DNA from: Proteus penneri
GTDB taxonomy: Bacteria; Pseudomonadota; Gammaproteobacteria; Enterobacterales; Enterobacteriaceae
DNA: 64,000 nucleotides
Direction of reading: 5' to 3'
NCBI RefSeq assembly: GCF_003144535.1
Contig: NZ_PHFJ01000012.1
Span: 114,524-178,523, forward strand
Positions 46,562 to 58,450 of the stretch are shown here, in pieces. Position 1 is the first letter of the stretch, and every line of letters begins with the position of its first letter. Made by a program: the position numbers and the translations under genes. The notes under the pieces are model-generated. The model was not told the DNA's origin. It did no database searches and saw nothing but the letters and a program-made list of their open reading frames with translations.

Positions 46562-47308
46562 TTATGTGTTCCTTATACTGGTGATTTGACGTGAGAGGAA
46601 AAACTCTGCAAGCGCTAAATCTTCTGGCTGAGTAACTTTGATATTATCCGCACGACCTTTAACTAATAAAGGTTCATATCCTGCAAACTCCATCGCTGAG
46701 GCTTCATCAGTGATCATTGCTTTTTGTGAGAGTGCATTTTCTATATTTTGTTTTAATAAAAAGGCAGGAAAGAATTGTGGCGTTAAAGCATGCCATAGCG
46801 TTGTTCTTTCTACTGTTTGTTCAATATGATTATCTTGTTGATGACTACGTTTCATTGTATCGCGAACAGGGGTTGCAAGAATGCCACCACAAAATTGTGG
46901 GTCCATAACGTTTTCATCGATTAATTTAATAAGATGATCAAGATCGCCAAAATGCAGACAAGGTCTTGCTGCATCATGAACTAACACCCATGTATTTTCA
47001 GAAAAATGTTGTGTGACATACTCTAAACCTGACAATACAGAGTCAGCGCGTTCACCTCCACCATTAACCGTAATTATTCTTTCATCTTGCGCTAAAGGTA
47101 AAGTGTGGAAATAGCTGTCATTAGGACTGATCGCCACGATAATTTGCATTATGCGTGGGTGTTTTAATAGGGCATTAATGGTATGTTCAAGAATAGTCAA
47201 TCCGCCAATCTTCAAATATTGTTTTGGGCGGACTGATTGCATTCGACTTCCAATACCGGCCGCAGGAATAACAGCAACAATAGGAAGAGTAGAGTTTATT
47301 ATATTCAT
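46562..47308 (-). CDS. ispD: 2-C-methyl-D-erythritol 4-phosphate cytidylyltransferase
   Basis: A 248-residue IspD. CTP-binding [24 protein letters not shown] and [10 protein letters not shown] signatures. The ATG at 47308 fits family length; an in-frame extension to 47332 is possible, and neither has a strong Shine-Dalgarno. Step 3 of the MEP pathway. Confidence 0.97.
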   Translation of the reverse strand: MNIINSTLPIVAVIPAAGIGSRMQSVRPKQYLKIGGLTILEHTINALLKHPRIMQIIVAISPNDSYFHTLPLAQDERIITVNGGGERADSVLSGLEYVTQHFSENTWVLVHDAARPCLHFGDLDHLIKLIDENVMDPQFCGGILATPVRDTMKRSHQQDNHIEQTVERTTLWHALTPQFFPAFLLKQNIENALSQKAMITDEASAMEFAGYEPLLVKGRADNIKVTQPEDLALAEFFLSRQITSIRNT

Positions 47309-47347
47309 TATGATATTTGTATCAGGACACACTATTAATTCAATAAA

Positions 47348-47638
47348 TTAACGACGTGGTTGAGATTTATCGCTCACAATACGGAAAAATGTCTCATTAG
47401 GCTTTATCATTCCTAATTCACTACGAGCGCGTTCTTCTAACGCTTCTTGCCCGCCATTGAGGTCATCAATTTCTGCAAATAGACGATCATTACGCTCTTT
47501 TAACTGCGTATTTTGCGCCAATGCAGATTCAACTTCTTGAGTTACTTTATTGTAATCATGGATACCATTTTTACCTAACCACAATGAATATTGTAGCCAG
47601 CCAAGTAAAATCAGAAGTAAGACTGTTAATTTCCCCAT
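47348..47638 (-). CDS. ftsB: Cell division protein FtsB
   Basis: A 96-residue divisome protein: a short cytoplasmic start (MGKLT), one membrane helix ([17 protein letters not shown]), and a coiled coil ([29 protein letters not shown]) with the conserved RARSELGM and ETFFRIV tail. It binds FtsL and FtsQ. The longer frame upstream is not used, as 47638 fits the family. Confidence 0.95.
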   Translation of the reverse strand: MGKLTVLLLILLGWLQYSLWLGKNGIHDYNKVTQEVESALAQNTQLKERNDRLFAEIDDLNGGQEALEERARSELGMIKPNETFFRIVSDKSQPRR

Positions 47639-47968
47639 TACCACCCCCAAGATTAATGGGCTAATCATCCCACAACTCAACCACAGACGCCACAAAAGTG
47701 CTGGAATATATTACATTATTATTCCTATTCTCCTCACTATAAACGTGGGCAACTTCTGTAAAATTCAGACAAAGGTTTGATTTTTTCTTATTAAAAGGCA
47801 GTGCTACGGGGTTCATTTATCAATAAATGAATGCTCAATTAAAGCGTGATTTGTATTTTAAAAGGTATACCGAAATAACTATTTTTTCCTCTATTGCATA
47901 CATTATCTCTACACATTCCCCCCTTTTATGGAGGGTTCGTGCAGAGATAATTTAATGTCATCATAAAA
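47639..47968. other. Intergenic region between cysC and ftsB with an inverted-repeat structure
   Basis: About 330 bp. TTATCTCT (47903-47910) pairs with AGAGATAA (47943-47950) around an inner CCCCCC/GGAGGG stem, just beyond the end of cysC; it is a candidate cysDNC terminator, though a weak one. The ftsB promoter should be on the left. Confidence 0.45.
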
Positions 47969-48583
47969 TTAGCAGTAAATTTGTTTTTGCCGTAGATATG
48001 CGAGGATTTGTTGGATGAGTTCACTTATAGAAAGAGTGCCGTCTAAATGTAATTCAGGAGCAATAGGCTGTTCATAAGGCGAGTCTATACCTGAAAATTG
48101 CTTTATCTCACCCCGCCTTGCTTTTTGATAAAGCCCTTTCGGATCACGGGATTCACAAATAGAAAGTGGGGTATCAACAAAGATCTCAATAAATCTTCCT
48201 TTCTCAAAGCGATCTCTAACTTGTTGTCTGTCTTTTTGGTAAGGCGAGATAAAAGCCGTTAAGACAATAAGCCCCGCATCTACCATCAATTTAGCCACTT
48301 CCCCCACACGGCGAATATTTTCGTGCCTATCTTCTGCACTAAATCCAAGATCACAACATAATCCATGGCGTAAGTTATCCCCGTCTAATAAGTAGCTATG
48401 AATGGGAGAATGCTTTTGTGAATGCTGATAAAGCGCTTGTTCTAGCGCATCGGCAAGTGTGGATTTACCTGAGCCAGATAACCCCGTAAACCAAAGCACA
48501 CATCCTTTGTGTGCTTGTTGTGATTCACGTTCACTTAATCCAATTTTATGAGGATGCCAAACAATATCGTTGCTAATTACCAC
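47969..48583 (-). CDS. cysC: Adenylylsulfate (APS) kinase
   Basis: A 204-residue APS kinase making PAPS. P-loop GLSGSGKST near residue 35; [20 protein letters not shown] and FISPYQKDR are signatures. I choose a GTG start at 48583, sharing one base with the cysN stop, because GGAGG lies just before; the longer frame runs into cysN. Confidence 0.95.
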   Translation of the reverse strand: MVISNDIVWHPHKIGLSERESQQAHKGCVLWFTGLSGSGKSTLADALEQALYQHSQKHSPIHSYLLDGDNLRHGLCCDLGFSAEDRHENIRRVGEVAKLMVDAGLIVLTAFISPYQKDRQQVRDRFEKGRFIEIFVDTPLSICESRDPKGLYQKARRGEIKQFSGIDSPYEQPIAPELHLDGTLSISELIQQILAYLRQKQIYC

Positions 48584-50034
48584 TATTTTCCTCCAAGAAG
48601 ATCTCTCGCTCCCCAATGGGGAAAGTGGCGACGAATAAGCTGATTTAACTCGACTTCAAAAGCATCATATTGCGTCATAGTTTGTATCGCGTTATCTCTC
48701 GTTTCTCGAATAAGACCAGCGCCTACGGTAACATTGCTTAGTCGATCAATCAGAATTAAGCCTCCAGTATCAGCATTAATTTGATAGTTATCCAGCACCT
48801 GCGGCTCTTCAAATGAGACTTCGACACTACCAATCGCGTTTAAACTTAAATTATCTGTTACTTGTTGAGTGAGTTTATTTACATCTACTTGATAATGAAT
48901 ATTCTCTATTTTGGCGCGGCTTTTTTTACCTGCGATCTTGATATCTAGAGTATGACCTTGGACTAAAGGTTGTTCTGACATCCACACCACGTCAATTAAC
49001 GCATGAGTGCTAATCTTGGCGGTTGTATCGTTATCATCAACGATAATATCCCCACGACTAATATCAATTTCATCTGCCAAAACCAGTGTGATTGCTTGCC
49101 CTGCTTTGGCTTGCGTTAAATCACCATCAAACGTGACAATACGTTTAATCGTTGTATGTTTTCCTGAAGGTAATACTTTAATTTGCTGCCCCTGATAAAG
49201 CACACCTGAAGACACTGTACCGCTGTATCCTCTAAAATCTAAGTCTGGGCGATTCACATATTGCATAGGGAAACGCAGTGCCTGAACATCTGAACCCAAT
49301 TTAACTGGTGCATCCTCTAATAATGAAAGCAATGTTTTTCCTTGATACCAAGGCATATTCAATGAGGGAGAAACCACATTGTCACCATCAAGAGCGGAAA
49401 TAGGGACAAATTGAATAGTGAGATCCGTTGGAAGCTGCTCAGCAAAATGAAGGTAATCTTGCTGGATCGAATCAAAGATCGCTTGCTGGTAATCCATCAG
49501 ATCCATTTTATTAATTGCAACAATCAAGTGACGGATCCCAAGAAGTGTACTGATAAAACTGTGTCGTCGTGTTTGTTCTTGTACGCCTTTTCGAGCATCG
49601 ATCAACAGAATAGAAAGTGAACTTGTTGATGCACCTGTCGCCATATTACGGGTATATTGCGCATGTCCAGGTGTATCAGCAATAATAAACTTACGCTTTG
49701 ATGTTGAAAAATATCGGTAAGCAACATCAATAGTGATCCCTTGCTCTCTTTCTGCCGCTAATCCATCCACCAGCAAAGCCAGATCGAGCTTTTCACCTTG
49801 GGTACCGATCTTTTTACTTTCATTTTGTAATGTAGAAAGCTGATCTTCATAGATCTGCCTTGTGTCATGAAGTAAACGTCCTATTAATGTGCTTTTTCCA
49901 TCATCGACATTCCCACAAGTTAGAAATCGCAGTAATCCTTTATTTTGTTGAGTTTTAAGATAGCGCTCGACACCACCCTGTTGTGCGATTTCTCCCGCGA
50001 CAAGTTGATTCGTTTTTACGGCTAAAAGTCCCAT
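48583..50034 (-). CDS. cysN: Sulfate adenylyltransferase GTPase subunit
   Basis: A 483-residue CysN. G1 [14 protein letters not shown] near residue 40, G3 [13 protein letters not shown]4 NKMDLMDY. Drives ATP sulfurylase with CysD. 11 bp from cysD. Confidence 0.98.
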   Translation of the reverse strand: MGLLAVKTNQLVAGEIAQQGGVERYLKTQQNKGLLRFLTCGNVDDGKSTLIGRLLHDTRQIYEDQLSTLQNESKKIGTQGEKLDLALLVDGLAAEREQGITIDVAYRYFSTSKRKFIIADTPGHAQYTRNMATGASTSSLSILLIDARKGVQEQTRRHSFISTLLGIRHLIVAINKMDLMDYQQAIFDSIQQDYLHFAEQLPTDLTIQFVPISALDGDNVVSPSLNMPWYQGKTLLSLLEDAPVKLGSDVQALRFPMQYVNRPDLDFRGYSGTVSSGVLYQGQQIKVLPSGKHTTIKRIVTFDGDLTQAKAGQAITLVLADEIDISRGDIIVDDNDTTAKISTHALIDVVWMSEQPLVQGHTLDIKIAGKKSRAKIENIHYQVDVNKLTQQVTDNLSLNAIGSVEVSFEEPQVLDNYQINADTGGLILIDRLSNVTVGAGLIRETRDNAIQTMTQYDAFEVELNQLIRRHFPHWGARDLLGGK

Positions 50035-50045
50035 ATTTCCTCCGA

Positions 50046-50954
50046 TTAAAAATAACCTTGGCGCTTTTTCAGTTCCATCGAGGCAGACTGATCACTGTCA
50101 ATTAAACGCCCTTGTCGTTCGCTGCTGGTGGAAATCAGCATTTCTTCAATAATGGCGGGTAGCGTTTCTGCTTGTGAAGGTATCGCACCCGTTAATGGCC
50201 AGCATTCTAAAGTTCTAAATCTCACTTTTTGCTGAGCGATCAATTCACCCGGCTTTAGATCAATTCTGTCGTCATCTACCATAATTAAGGTGCCATCACG
50301 TTCAATAACGGGTCTATTTTTGGCAAAATAGAGAGGAACGATGTCGATATTCTCTAAATAGATATATTGCCAAATATCGAGTTCCGTCCAATTAGATAGT
50401 GGAAATACACGAATACTTTCACCTTTATTAATCTGCCCGTTATAGTTTTTCCATAATTCAGGCCGTTGATTTTTCGGATCCCAGCGATGCTTTCTATCTC
50501 TAAACGAATAAATACGCTCTTTAGCTCGTGATTTTTCTTCATCACGGCGCGCACCACCAAATGCCGCATCAAAACCATATTTGTCTAAGGCTTGTTTTAG
50601 CCCTTCTGTTTTCATGATATCCGTATGTTTTGCACTACCATGAATAAACGGATTAATTCCAAGCTCTTCACCTTGTGGATTGCGATAAACCTTAAGATCA
50701 AAACCATATTCTTTAGCTGTTTTATCTCGAAACTCATACATTTCTCGAAATTTCCAGCCAGTATCAACATGTAGCAAAGGAAAAGGTAATTTAGCGGGAT
50801 AAAACGCCTTGCGTGCTAAATGCAACATCACCGAGGAATCTTTGCCTATTGAATAAAGCATGACGGGATTTTCAAATTCAGCGACGACTTCGCGCAGAAT
50901 ATAAATGCTTTCTGCTTCTAATTGCTGAAGATGGGTTAATTGTGTTTCATTCAT
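50046..50954 (-). CDS. cysD: Sulfate adenylyltransferase subunit 2
   Basis: A 302-residue ATP sulfurylase small subunit. PP-loop [13 protein letters not shown] near residue 36, [16 protein letters not shown] near 140, C-terminal KKRQGYF. Order cysG-D-N-C on one strand. Confidence 0.98.
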   Translation of the reverse strand: MNETQLTHLQQLEAESIYILREVVAEFENPVMLYSIGKDSSVMLHLARKAFYPAKLPFPLLHVDTGWKFREMYEFRDKTAKEYGFDLKVYRNPQGEELGINPFIHGSAKHTDIMKTEGLKQALDKYGFDAAFGGARRDEEKSRAKERIYSFRDRKHRWDPKNQRPELWKNYNGQINKGESIRVFPLSNWTELDIWQYIYLENIDIVPLYFAKNRPVIERDGTLIMVDDDRIDLKPGELIAQQKVRFRTLECWPLTGAIPSQAETLPAIIEEMLISTSSERQGRLIDSDQSASMELKKRQGYF

Positions 50955-50965
50955 AGCAACCTCGT

Positions 50966-52390
50966 TTAGGCAAAATAAACCAAAGATGAATGGTGCGAAG
51001 GAAAAGACGGATATGCGTGTCTATCGCCAAACCACGCAAGTTGATGGTGTAATGCAGCCACCTCTCCCACAATCAATAGAGCTGGAGTCGGTGCTTTTTC
51101 TGCCAATTGCGCTAATTGCGTTAGATTTCCCGTGAAGACTTGTTGCTCACGACGTGTACCACAGCTAATCACCGCAATTGGCGTTAGTGGAGAACGTCCG
51201 AGTTTGATTAAACGCTGGCTAATAAACTCTGCTTTTGTCGTTCCCATATAAATCGCGAGAGTGTGATTAGCTTGCGCTAATGATGCCCAATCCGGTTCAA
51301 TTCCATCAGCTTTACAATGCCCCGTCATAAAGGTGACACTTTGGGCATATTGACGATGCGTTAATGGAATACCAGCGTATGCACTTGCGCCACTTGCCGC
51401 AGTAACACCGGGAATAACTTGGAATGAAATGCCATGTTGTACTGCAATTTCTAGCTCTTCGCCACCACGGCCAAAAATAAAGGGATCGCCGCCTTTTAAT
51501 CGGACAACACGTTTACCCAATTGCGCATATTTCACGATCAGTGCATTGATTTTTTCTTGAGAAACACTAGGGTGCCCCGCTCTTTTACCGACACAAATAG
51601 CGTCAGCATCGCGTCGTACAAGCTCTAAAACCTCTGGACTCACTAAACTGTCATACAGAACAACTTCAGCTTGTTGAATAACCTGTAAACCACGTAGTGT
51701 TAATAGACCAGCATCACCTGGGCCAGCCCCAACTAATGCGAGTTCACCTTGTTGGCTCTCTTTTTGTTTTAGTTGTTGTTCAAGTTGGGCCTCTGCTTGA
51801 ACCAATTGATCACTCGCCACTAAAGTGGCAAATTTACCACCGAAGGCTTGCTCCCAAAAACGACAACGCGCTTGAAAAGTATCTAAGTGTTGTTTCACTT
51901 TATGGCGCCATTTTCCTGCTATTGTCGCCATTGTGCCTAATGAATTTGGTAATAAGGCTTCTAATTTCTCGCGGATCATACGCACTAAAACGGGTGCTTT
52001 TCCCGCAGAGGAAATCGCAATCAAAATAGGGTTTCTATCAATAATGGCAGGAAAGATAAATGAGCATTGAGGCTGTGAATCCACCACATTGACAAAAATA
52101 TGTCGAGCTTGTGCATCAAGATAAACTTGCTGATTAAGCGCACTGTCATCAGTTGCAACAATCACCAGCATCATTCCTAATAAATGTTCAGATTGATATT
52201 TGGCTGATACCCATTCAATTTTCTCTTGCTGATAAGCAAGATGTAATTCATCACATAAATGAGGTGCAATCACTCTTAAGCGAGCGCCGGCTCTTAACAA
52301 CAGCAAAGCTTTACGCGCAGCAACATGACCACCACCCACCAATAACACTGGGCGTTCTTTTAATTCCACAAATAAGGGTAGGTAATCCAT
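50966..52390 (-). CDS. cysG: Siroheme synthase CysG
   Basis: A 474-residue trifunctional enzyme. N-terminal dehydrogenase/ferrochelatase ([18 protein letters not shown]), C-terminal uroporphyrinogen III methyltransferase ([34 protein letters not shown]). Supplies siroheme for CysI. It heads the cysGDNC operon here, unlike E. coli where it is with nir genes. Confidence 0.97.
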   Translation of the reverse strand: MDYLPLFVELKERPVLLVGGGHVAARKALLLLRAGARLRVIAPHLCDELHLAYQQEKIEWVSAKYQSEHLLGMMLVIVATDDSALNQQVYLDAQARHIFVNVVDSQPQCSFIFPAIIDRNPILIAISSAGKAPVLVRMIREKLEALLPNSLGTMATIAGKWRHKVKQHLDTFQARCRFWEQAFGGKFATLVASDQLVQAEAQLEQQLKQKESQQGELALVGAGPGDAGLLTLRGLQVIQQAEVVLYDSLVSPEVLELVRRDADAICVGKRAGHPSVSQEKINALIVKYAQLGKRVVRLKGGDPFIFGRGGEELEIAVQHGISFQVIPGVTAASGASAYAGIPLTHRQYAQSVTFMTGHCKADGIEPDWASLAQANHTLAIYMGTTKAEFISQRLIKLGRSPLTPIAVISCGTRREQQVFTGNLTQLAQLAEKAPTPALLIVGEVAALHHQLAWFGDRHAYPSFPSHHSSLVYFA

Positions 52391-52594
52391 ACGCGCATTT
52401 CACCTTCGTTGTTCACTTTGTAACTAACGACTATAAAAGGTGCTTTAGGGGTTATGAAATGACAAAAAGCTATGTGATGGAACAGAAAGGAATAAGGGAA
52501 AAACAAATAATTTCAAATAGTTAATTTTTTAAAATGACAAAAAGGGCAATAGACAAGCGCTATTCCCCCTATTATTTATTGGTAAATAATAACG

Positions 52595-53326
52595 TTACTC
52601 GTGTAACCCACACTCACGTTTTAAACCAAAAAATCGTGTTTCTTCTTCGCTCATACCTTCTTCCCATTTTCGGGTTGTATGAGTATCCCCTACAGAGAGA
52701 TAACCTTGCTCCCATAAAGGATGATAAGGTAAGTTGTTTTCTTTAAGGTATTGATGAATTTGCTTATTATCCCAATCTACTATCGGTAAAAACTTAAAGA
52801 TCCCTTTTGCGATTGAAAGCACAGGTAAATGTTCACGACTTTTAGCTTGTTGTCGGCGAAGACCTGCAAACCATGTTTGAGCCTGTAATGTTTTTAGTGC
52901 CCTTTCCATTGGCTCTACTTTGTTTATCTGGTTATAACGCTCAATACCGTCAATCCCTTCTAACCAAAGTTTTCCGTAACGCGCTTCTTGCCAAGATGAA
53001 GATAATTCAGCTCGATACACCTTTAAATTAAGTTGTAACTGTTGCGTCAATGTATCAATAAACTGATACGTCTCAGGAAACAAATAACCCGTATCGGTCA
53101 AAATCACAGGAATATCAGGATATTGCTGAGTGATTAAATGCAGGCATACTGCGGCTTGAATACCAAAACTAGAGCTTAATACATAAGCTTTAGGCAAATG
53201 AGCTAAAGCCCAAGTAATACGTTCAATAGCGGTGAGTTTCTCAAGTTGTTGATTAATTTCAGCTAACGTTTTTTGTTGTTCTTCTATCGTTAATAACCTT
53301 AGTTGCTCAAGCTGAAATATATTCAT
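52595..53326 (-). CDS. cysH: PAPS reductase
   Basis: A 243-residue Cys[16 protein letters not shown] (PP-loop), [12 protein letters not shown], and the C-terminal ECGLHE catalytic cysteine. It reduces PAPS to sulfite. Overlaps cysI end by four bases. Confidence 0.98.
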   Translation of the reverse strand: MNIFQLEQLRLLTIEEQQKTLAEINQQLEKLTAIERITWALAHLPKAYVLSSSFGIQAAVCLHLITQQYPDIPVILTDTGYLFPETYQFIDTLTQQLQLNLKVYRAELSSSWQEARYGKLWLEGIDGIERYNQINKVEPMERALKTLQAQTWFAGLRRQQAKSREHLPVLSIAKGIFKFLPIVDWDNKQIHQYLKENNLPYHPLWEQGYLSVGDTHTTRKWEEGMSEEETRFFGLKRECGLHE

Positions 53327-55054
53327 ACTGCCTCCTGTACTTCATAAAAATCAGTTGCTGAATTTAGTACAGGTTTAACAACATTAGTGCGAATAAGAAA
53401 ATCACCGAAACCTTCATTGTTATGGCGAGAAATGGCCCAATCACCAATCAATGAATCAAGTATTGCTATAATTTCTTGCGAAGTAATATTTTCACGATAC
53501 ATTCTAGGGATACGTGTCCCAATACGATTACCACCTAAATGTAGGTTATAACGATCGGGGGCTTTACCCACCAGCCCAACTTCTGCCAACATAGCTCGAC
53601 CACAACCGTTTGGGCATCCTGTTACACGAACAACAATATGCTCTTCACTCACACCATGTTTTGTCATTAAGCTATCTAGTGTGTCGGTGAATGAGGGTAA
53701 AAAGCGCTCAGCTTCTGCCATCGCCAATGGGCATGTTGGAAAAGAAACACAGGCCATTGCATGTTCGCGCAGTGGGGTCACCTTGTCATCAATTAATCCA
53801 TATCGGCGAGCAATAGCTTCAATATTTGCTTTCTCATTTTCAGGTACACCCGCCACAATTAAATTCTGATTAGCTGTAAGGCGAAAATCACCTTGATGAA
53901 TTTTAGCAATTTCAGCAACCCCCGTTTTTAACTGAGCATCAGGTTTATCAATTAATCGGCCACTTTCAATAAATAAAGTAAGATGCCATTTATCATCAAC
54001 ACCTTTTAACCAACCAATTTGATCACCTCGATGGGTAAATTCATAAGGTCGAATAGCATCAAAAATAACACCAGAACGACGTTCAACTTCCTGCTTAAAT
54101 GTTTCTATTCCAACACGTTCTAATGTGTATTTTGTTTTTGCATTTTTACGCTCAGTACGATTTCCCCAATCACGCTGGGTCGTCACAATCGCCTCAGCAA
54201 TTGCTAAGGTTTTTTCAATAGGGATATAACCAAACTCACTGGCTAAGCGAGGAAAGGTATTCTTATCGCCATGCGTCATTGCAAGACCGCCCCCCCACCA
54301 GCACGTTAAACCCAACTAGATGCCCGTTTTCAGCAATTGCAATAAAATTCATATCATTAGCATGAAGATCAACATCATTATGAGGCGGGATCACCACCGA
54401 GGTTTTAAATTTCCGCGGTAAATAGGTTTCTCCCAAAATAGACTCTTCATCTGTTGTTGTAACTTTCTCTTTATCTAACCAAATTTCTGCATAAGCACGG
54501 GTGCGCGGTAATAAGTGTTCTGATATTTTTTTCGCCCACTCATACGCTTCTTGATGTAATGAAGACTGCACTGGGTTTGAAGTACATAACACATTACGGT
54601 TTACATCATTCGCTGTTGCTAGAGAATCTAGCCCTGTTGCTGCTAGCATTTGATGTGCGGGTTTTACATTGCCTTTTAAGATGCCATGAAATTGAAATGT
54701 TTGACGATTAGTAATACGAATGCTGCCATAAAGTGTATTTTCAGTCGCAAACTGATCAATGCGAAGCCACTGTTTAGGGGAAATAATGCCACCAGGTAAG
54801 CGACAACGTAGCATCATGGCATGACGCGGCTCTAACATTTGCTCTGCACGTTCAGCACGAATATCTCTGTCATCTTGTTGATACATGCCATGAAAGCGGA
54901 TCAATAGAAAGTTATCACCTTCAAACCCACCCGTTAAACCATTTTGTAAGTCTTCTGTAATAGTGCCGCGTAAAAAGTGACTCTCTTTTTTCATGCGTTC
55001 ACTATCAGCCAGTTTCCCTTCAACCACTAAGGGCGCTTGAGTCTGTGATTTCAT
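53323..55054 (-). pseudogene. cysI: Sulfite reductase hemoprotein subunit, frameshifted
   Basis: The gene is in two frames: residues 1 to about 253 from 55054, and the remainder in another frame to 53323. The join lies at a C7 run (54290-54296; G7 on the coding strand). With six G the reading would be [15 protein letters not shown], as in E. coli CysI; the seventh G gives [12 protein letters not shown] and a stop. Both halves otherwise match CysI, including [15 protein letters not shown] and [21 protein letters not shown] with siroheme/4Fe-4S cysteines. Loss would give cysteine auxotrophy unless cells revert. Sequencing error is the alternative. Confidence 0.9.
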
Positions 55055-56866
55055 TTAATAGACATCCCTCTGATAACGCCGTTCTAGGCGTAGCTCACTT
55101 AAATATTCATCTGCTTCTTCACTATTTTTATTGCCATACTCCATCACAATCTCTAACAACGCCTGTTCAACATCTTTTGCCATATGTGATGCATCACCAC
55201 AGACATAAAGATAAGCGCCTTGTTGTAACCATTGCCAAATCTCATTACCACGCTCACGCAATTTATCTTGTACATAAATTTTATGTGCTTGATCCCGTGA
55301 CCATGCTAAATCGATATGAGTTAACAAACCGCTTTTGACATAGCGTTGCCATTCCACTTGATAGAGAAAATCTTCAACAAAATGAGGATTACCAAAAAAT
55401 AACCAGTTTTTACCTGTTGCACCGTCATTTTCGCGCTGTTGCATAAAGGCTCTAAAAGGTGCAATACCTGTACCTGGGCCAATCATAATGACGGGTGCTG
55501 TGTTATCTTTAGGCAAGCGAAAATGTGCATTTTTTTCGATAAAGACATTGATGCTATCGCCTTCTTTTAAGCTATCCGCTAAAAAACCAGAGGCTCCACC
55601 AGTATAAGCACGTGAGTTAACGTCATAGCGCACAACCCCTAAAGTAAGATGTACTTCGTCTTCTACTTCTTGTTGTGATGATGCAATAGAGTAAAGGCGA
55701 GGAGTTAGTGGACGTAAAATATCAACAAAATCTTGTGCAGTGGGTTGAGCACAATATTGGCGTACCATCTCATTAATAGGGTATTTATCTGCATATTGCT
55801 GAAGCTTTATTTTATCAGACACTAATGACAATAAATCTTCATGGCGCGTCAATTGCGCATAGGCTTTTACGATAGGTGCGCTATTTTGAGTCAATTCACA
55901 ATGATGTAATAAGGCTTCTTTTAAGGTGAATGTTTGAGATTTTAATGTGACAGGTTCATCACCTTTTAGCCACAATAACGCAATAAGTTCATCGACTTTT
56001 TCAGGCGAGTTATTAAACCAAACGCCCAGCGCATCGCCCGGTTGGTATTGCAAATCAGAACCTTCAAGGCTGATTTCAATATGGCGAATATCTCTATCTG
56101 AATTTCTACCTGTAATTTTTTGATTAGTCAGTAATGTGGCAGTAAAAGGCGCATCTCGATGATAAATAGAGGCCTCAATCGTATCCGTCGTACCTGACTG
56201 TGTTTGTTGTAAAACTTGTGTACTTTGTGCTGGTACTTTTGCTTTTAAGAGTTCAGTAAGCTGTTTTATCCATTCATCTGCAACGGCTTGATATTCAACA
56301 TCGGCATCAACTCTTGGTAATAAACGTGTTGCGCCCAGTTGTGCTATTCGCTCATCAAAATCTTTACCTGCTTTGCAGAAATGTTCGTAAGAGGTATCGC
56401 CTAAACTGAATACCGCATAAGACGTTTCCTTCATTTCAGATGCTTTTTTAGAGTGCAGGTATTTATAGAAAGCAATCGCTTCTTCAGGAGGATCACCTTC
56501 ACCTTGCGTCGATGCAATGATGATCAAGGTTGTTGTTTTATGGATCTGCTTAAATTTATATTCACCTGCAGAATATAGTTCTACATTCAATTTATGAGCA
56601 ACCAGATGATCTCGTAACTGTTCTGCAAGGTGACGTGCATTACCGGTTTGAGAAGCAGAGATCAAGGTAATAGTTTCCTGTTCTGGTACTTGCACTGGCG
56701 TAACCGTTGTCGATGCAGATACGACAGAAGGATTAAGTTGCCCCCACAAATAGCCAGATAACCACGCAATTTGCGCTGTTGAGAGATCTTTTGTTGCGTC
56801 CTGTAATTTACTCAATTGCTCCGGTGTTAATGGAAGCATTGATAATAATGGAGGTTGATTGCTCAT
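55055..56866 (-). CDS. cysJ: Sulfite reductase flavoprotein subunit
   Basis: A 603-residue CysJ. Flavodoxin domain ([30 protein letters not shown]) near 70-200, FAD domain ([21 protein letters not shown]) and NADPH domain ([35 protein letters not shown]), C-term RYQRDVY. Transfers electrons to CysI. Adjacent to cysI with 0-bp gap. Confidence 0.98.
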   Translation of the reverse strand: MSNQPPLLSMLPLTPEQLSKLQDATKDLSTAQIAWLSGYLWGQLNPSVVSASTTVTPVQVPEQETITLISASQTGNARHLAEQLRDHLVAHKLNVELYSAGEYKFKQIHKTTTLIIIASTQGEGDPPEEAIAFYKYLHSKKASEMKETSYAVFSLGDTSYEHFCKAGKDFDERIAQLGATRLLPRVDADVEYQAVADEWIKQLTELLKAKVPAQSTQVLQQTQSGTTDTIEASIYHRDAPFTATLLTNQKITGRNSDRDIRHIEISLEGSDLQYQPGDALGVWFNNSPEKVDELIALLWLKGDEPVTLKSQTFTLKEALLHHCELTQNSAPIVKAYAQLTRHEDLLSLVSDKIKLQQYADKYPINEMVRQYCAQPTAQDFVDILRPLTPRLYSIASSQQEVEDEVHLTLGVVRYDVNSRAYTGGASGFLADSLKEGDSINVFIEKNAHFRLPKDNTAPVIMIGPGTGIAPFRAFMQQRENDGATGKNWLFFGNPHFVEDFLYQVEWQRYVKSGLLTHIDLAWSRDQAHKIYVQDKLRERGNEIWQWLQQGAYLYVCGDASHMAKDVEQALLEIVMEYGNKNSEEADEYLSELRLERRYQRDVY

Positions 56867-57167
56867 TTATCCTGCCTTAAAAAAGCGAAGCACTTATCTG
56901 TGCTTTATTGTTCTTCGATAATATTTCTAATATTGAGAGGGTATCCCACGACTAGAAGGTGAATTAAAGACCTGTTAGCTCTATCTAATAACCTTAAATG
57001 CTAAATTTATTTATTGGTTTCCTTTATCAATATAATGAATAAGCAAAAAGGAACATAATAAGCCATTAAGATTAAGGGGGATTAGGCGTGATACGCTAAA
57101 TCAGCTACACTGGTAGCCTTCGTTCTATTTGTGTCTTTTTTTTACTAATTAAGTCAAGAGAGTTTTG
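56867..57167. other. Divergent cysJ / queD promoter region
   Basis: About 300 bp between cysJ (leftward) and queD (rightward). It should contain the CysB-activated cysJIH promoter; I did not find a CysB site that I could defend. Confidence 0.4.
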
Positions 57168-57530
57168 ATGACAACCACCATCTTTAAAGATTTTCAGTTT
57201 GAAGCCGCCCACCATTTGCCACATGTTCCTGAGGGCCACAAATGTGGACGTCTTCATGGGCACTCTTTTCTTGTTAGATTAGAGCTAACAGGTGAAGTTA
57301 ATGCACATTCAGGTTGGCTTATTGATTTTGCTGATGTGAAAGCCGCATTTAAACCTACTCTTGAGCGTCTAGATCACTACTATCTTAATGAAATTGAAGG
57401 CCTAGAAAATCCGACCAGCGAAGTGCTGGCAAAATGGATTTGGCAACAAGTAAAACCGTCATTGCCATTATTATCTGCGGTGATGGTGAAAGAAACGTGT
57501 ACAGCAGGATGTATTTATCGCGGTGAATAG
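57168..57530 (+). CDS. queD: 6-carboxy-5,6,7,8-tetrahydropterin synthase
   Basis: A 120-residue QueD for queuosine precursor synthesis. [24 protein letters not shown] has the zinc histidines and catalytic Cys; [17 protein letters not shown] and [10 protein letters not shown] complete the signature. Start at the second codon of the open frame, after AAGAGAG. Confidence 0.97.
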   Translation: MTTTIFKDFQFEAAHHLPHVPEGHKCGRLHGHSFLVRLELTGEVNAHSGWLIDFADVKAAFKPTLERLDHYYLNEIEGLENPTSEVLAKWIWQQVKPSLPLLSAVMVKETCTAGCIYRGE

Positions 57531-57568
57531 ATCTGTATCAATATTAAATCGTGATCACCTAAAAAAAG

Positions 57569-57600
57569 AAAATCAGCCTTTTATGGGCTGATTTTTTATA
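57569..57600. terminator. Bidirectional terminator between queD and queE
   Basis: AAATCAGCC pairs with GGCTGATTT across a 7-base loop, with T run on the right and A run on the left. Confidence 0.88.
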
Positions 57601-57612
57601 TTAAAAACGCGA

Positions 57613-58284
57613 TTATGCAATATTTAAATACTTATGTGTTTGCATTGAAAAACGCCAATTACGTTCAATACAGGTTTTAATACATAATGCCGTCGCACTC
57701 TCTTTACAACTAATGGGTTGTAAGGCAACAACAGGTGCAGGGTGTTCTGTGCGTAATGTCAGTAAGGTATCCAATGCTTCAATATCTTTTTCACGCCCAA
57801 CGGGATGTTTTATCTCATTAGCTCGATTAATGGCACTGGGTAATACTGTAAATCCCCCTTTCATGCCTACTTTTGGGGATAGTGTCACCCATGTTTTCTC
57901 ACTACATAAAATATCATGAGTACCACTGGTTTCTATCTGGCAGGCAAAACCTGCTTGCTCAAGTCCTTCAGTTAAAGGACGTAAATCATATAAGCAAGGT
58001 TCTCCACCTGTAATAACGACATGTTTCGCACTATAACCTTGCTGTTGAAAAAGTGATAAAATCTGAGCAACGCTGGCTTCTCCCCACGTATCACTTTCTT
58101 GCGTTTTAATAGGAATATCGCCAAGAAGAACTTTTTTTTCGTCTTCTTTTTCCCAAGTATGCTTGGTATCACACCAACTACAACCGACTGGGCAACCTTG
58201 TAATCGAACGAAAAGCGCAGGAACGCCAGTAAAAACACCTTCACCCTGTAAGGTTTGAAACACTTCATTAATGGGGTATTGCAT
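57613..58284 (-). CDS. queE: 7-carboxy-7-deazaguanine synthase
   Basis: A 223-residue radical-SAM enzyme. QGEGVFTGVPALFVRLQGCPVGCSWCDTKHTW carries the CxxxCxxC-type cluster motif, and VITGGEPCLYDL the GGE. It makes CDG from QueD's product. Convergent with queD. Confidence 0.97.
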   Translation of the reverse strand: MQYPINEVFQTLQGEGVFTGVPALFVRLQGCPVGCSWCDTKHTWEKEDEKKVLLGDIPIKTQESDTWGEASVAQILSLFQQQGYSAKHVVITGGEPCLYDLRPLTEGLEQAGFACQIETSGTHDILCSEKTWVTLSPKVGMKGGFTVLPSAINRANEIKHPVGREKDIEALDTLLTLRTEHPAPVVALQPISCKESATALCIKTCIERNWRFSMQTHKYLNIA

Positions 58285-58450
58285 AAGAAACTCTGATATC
58301 CAATGAATGCTGATGATTATTACAGATAACTATCTCACCGTAAGAGGCTTTATGATAAGGTACATGGTTTGTTTTGAATAGCTAACGTGCGAGAAGACAC
58401 TGAAAAAGAGGATAGAGTTCCTCAGTTGGACAGAGATGGGAATACTTTAG

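Noticed and set aside
54263..54315. Programmed ribosomal frameshift in cysI
   Set aside because: CysI is made from one frame elsewhere, and no slippery heptamer with stimulatory structure is evident; an indel in a homopolymer is simpler.
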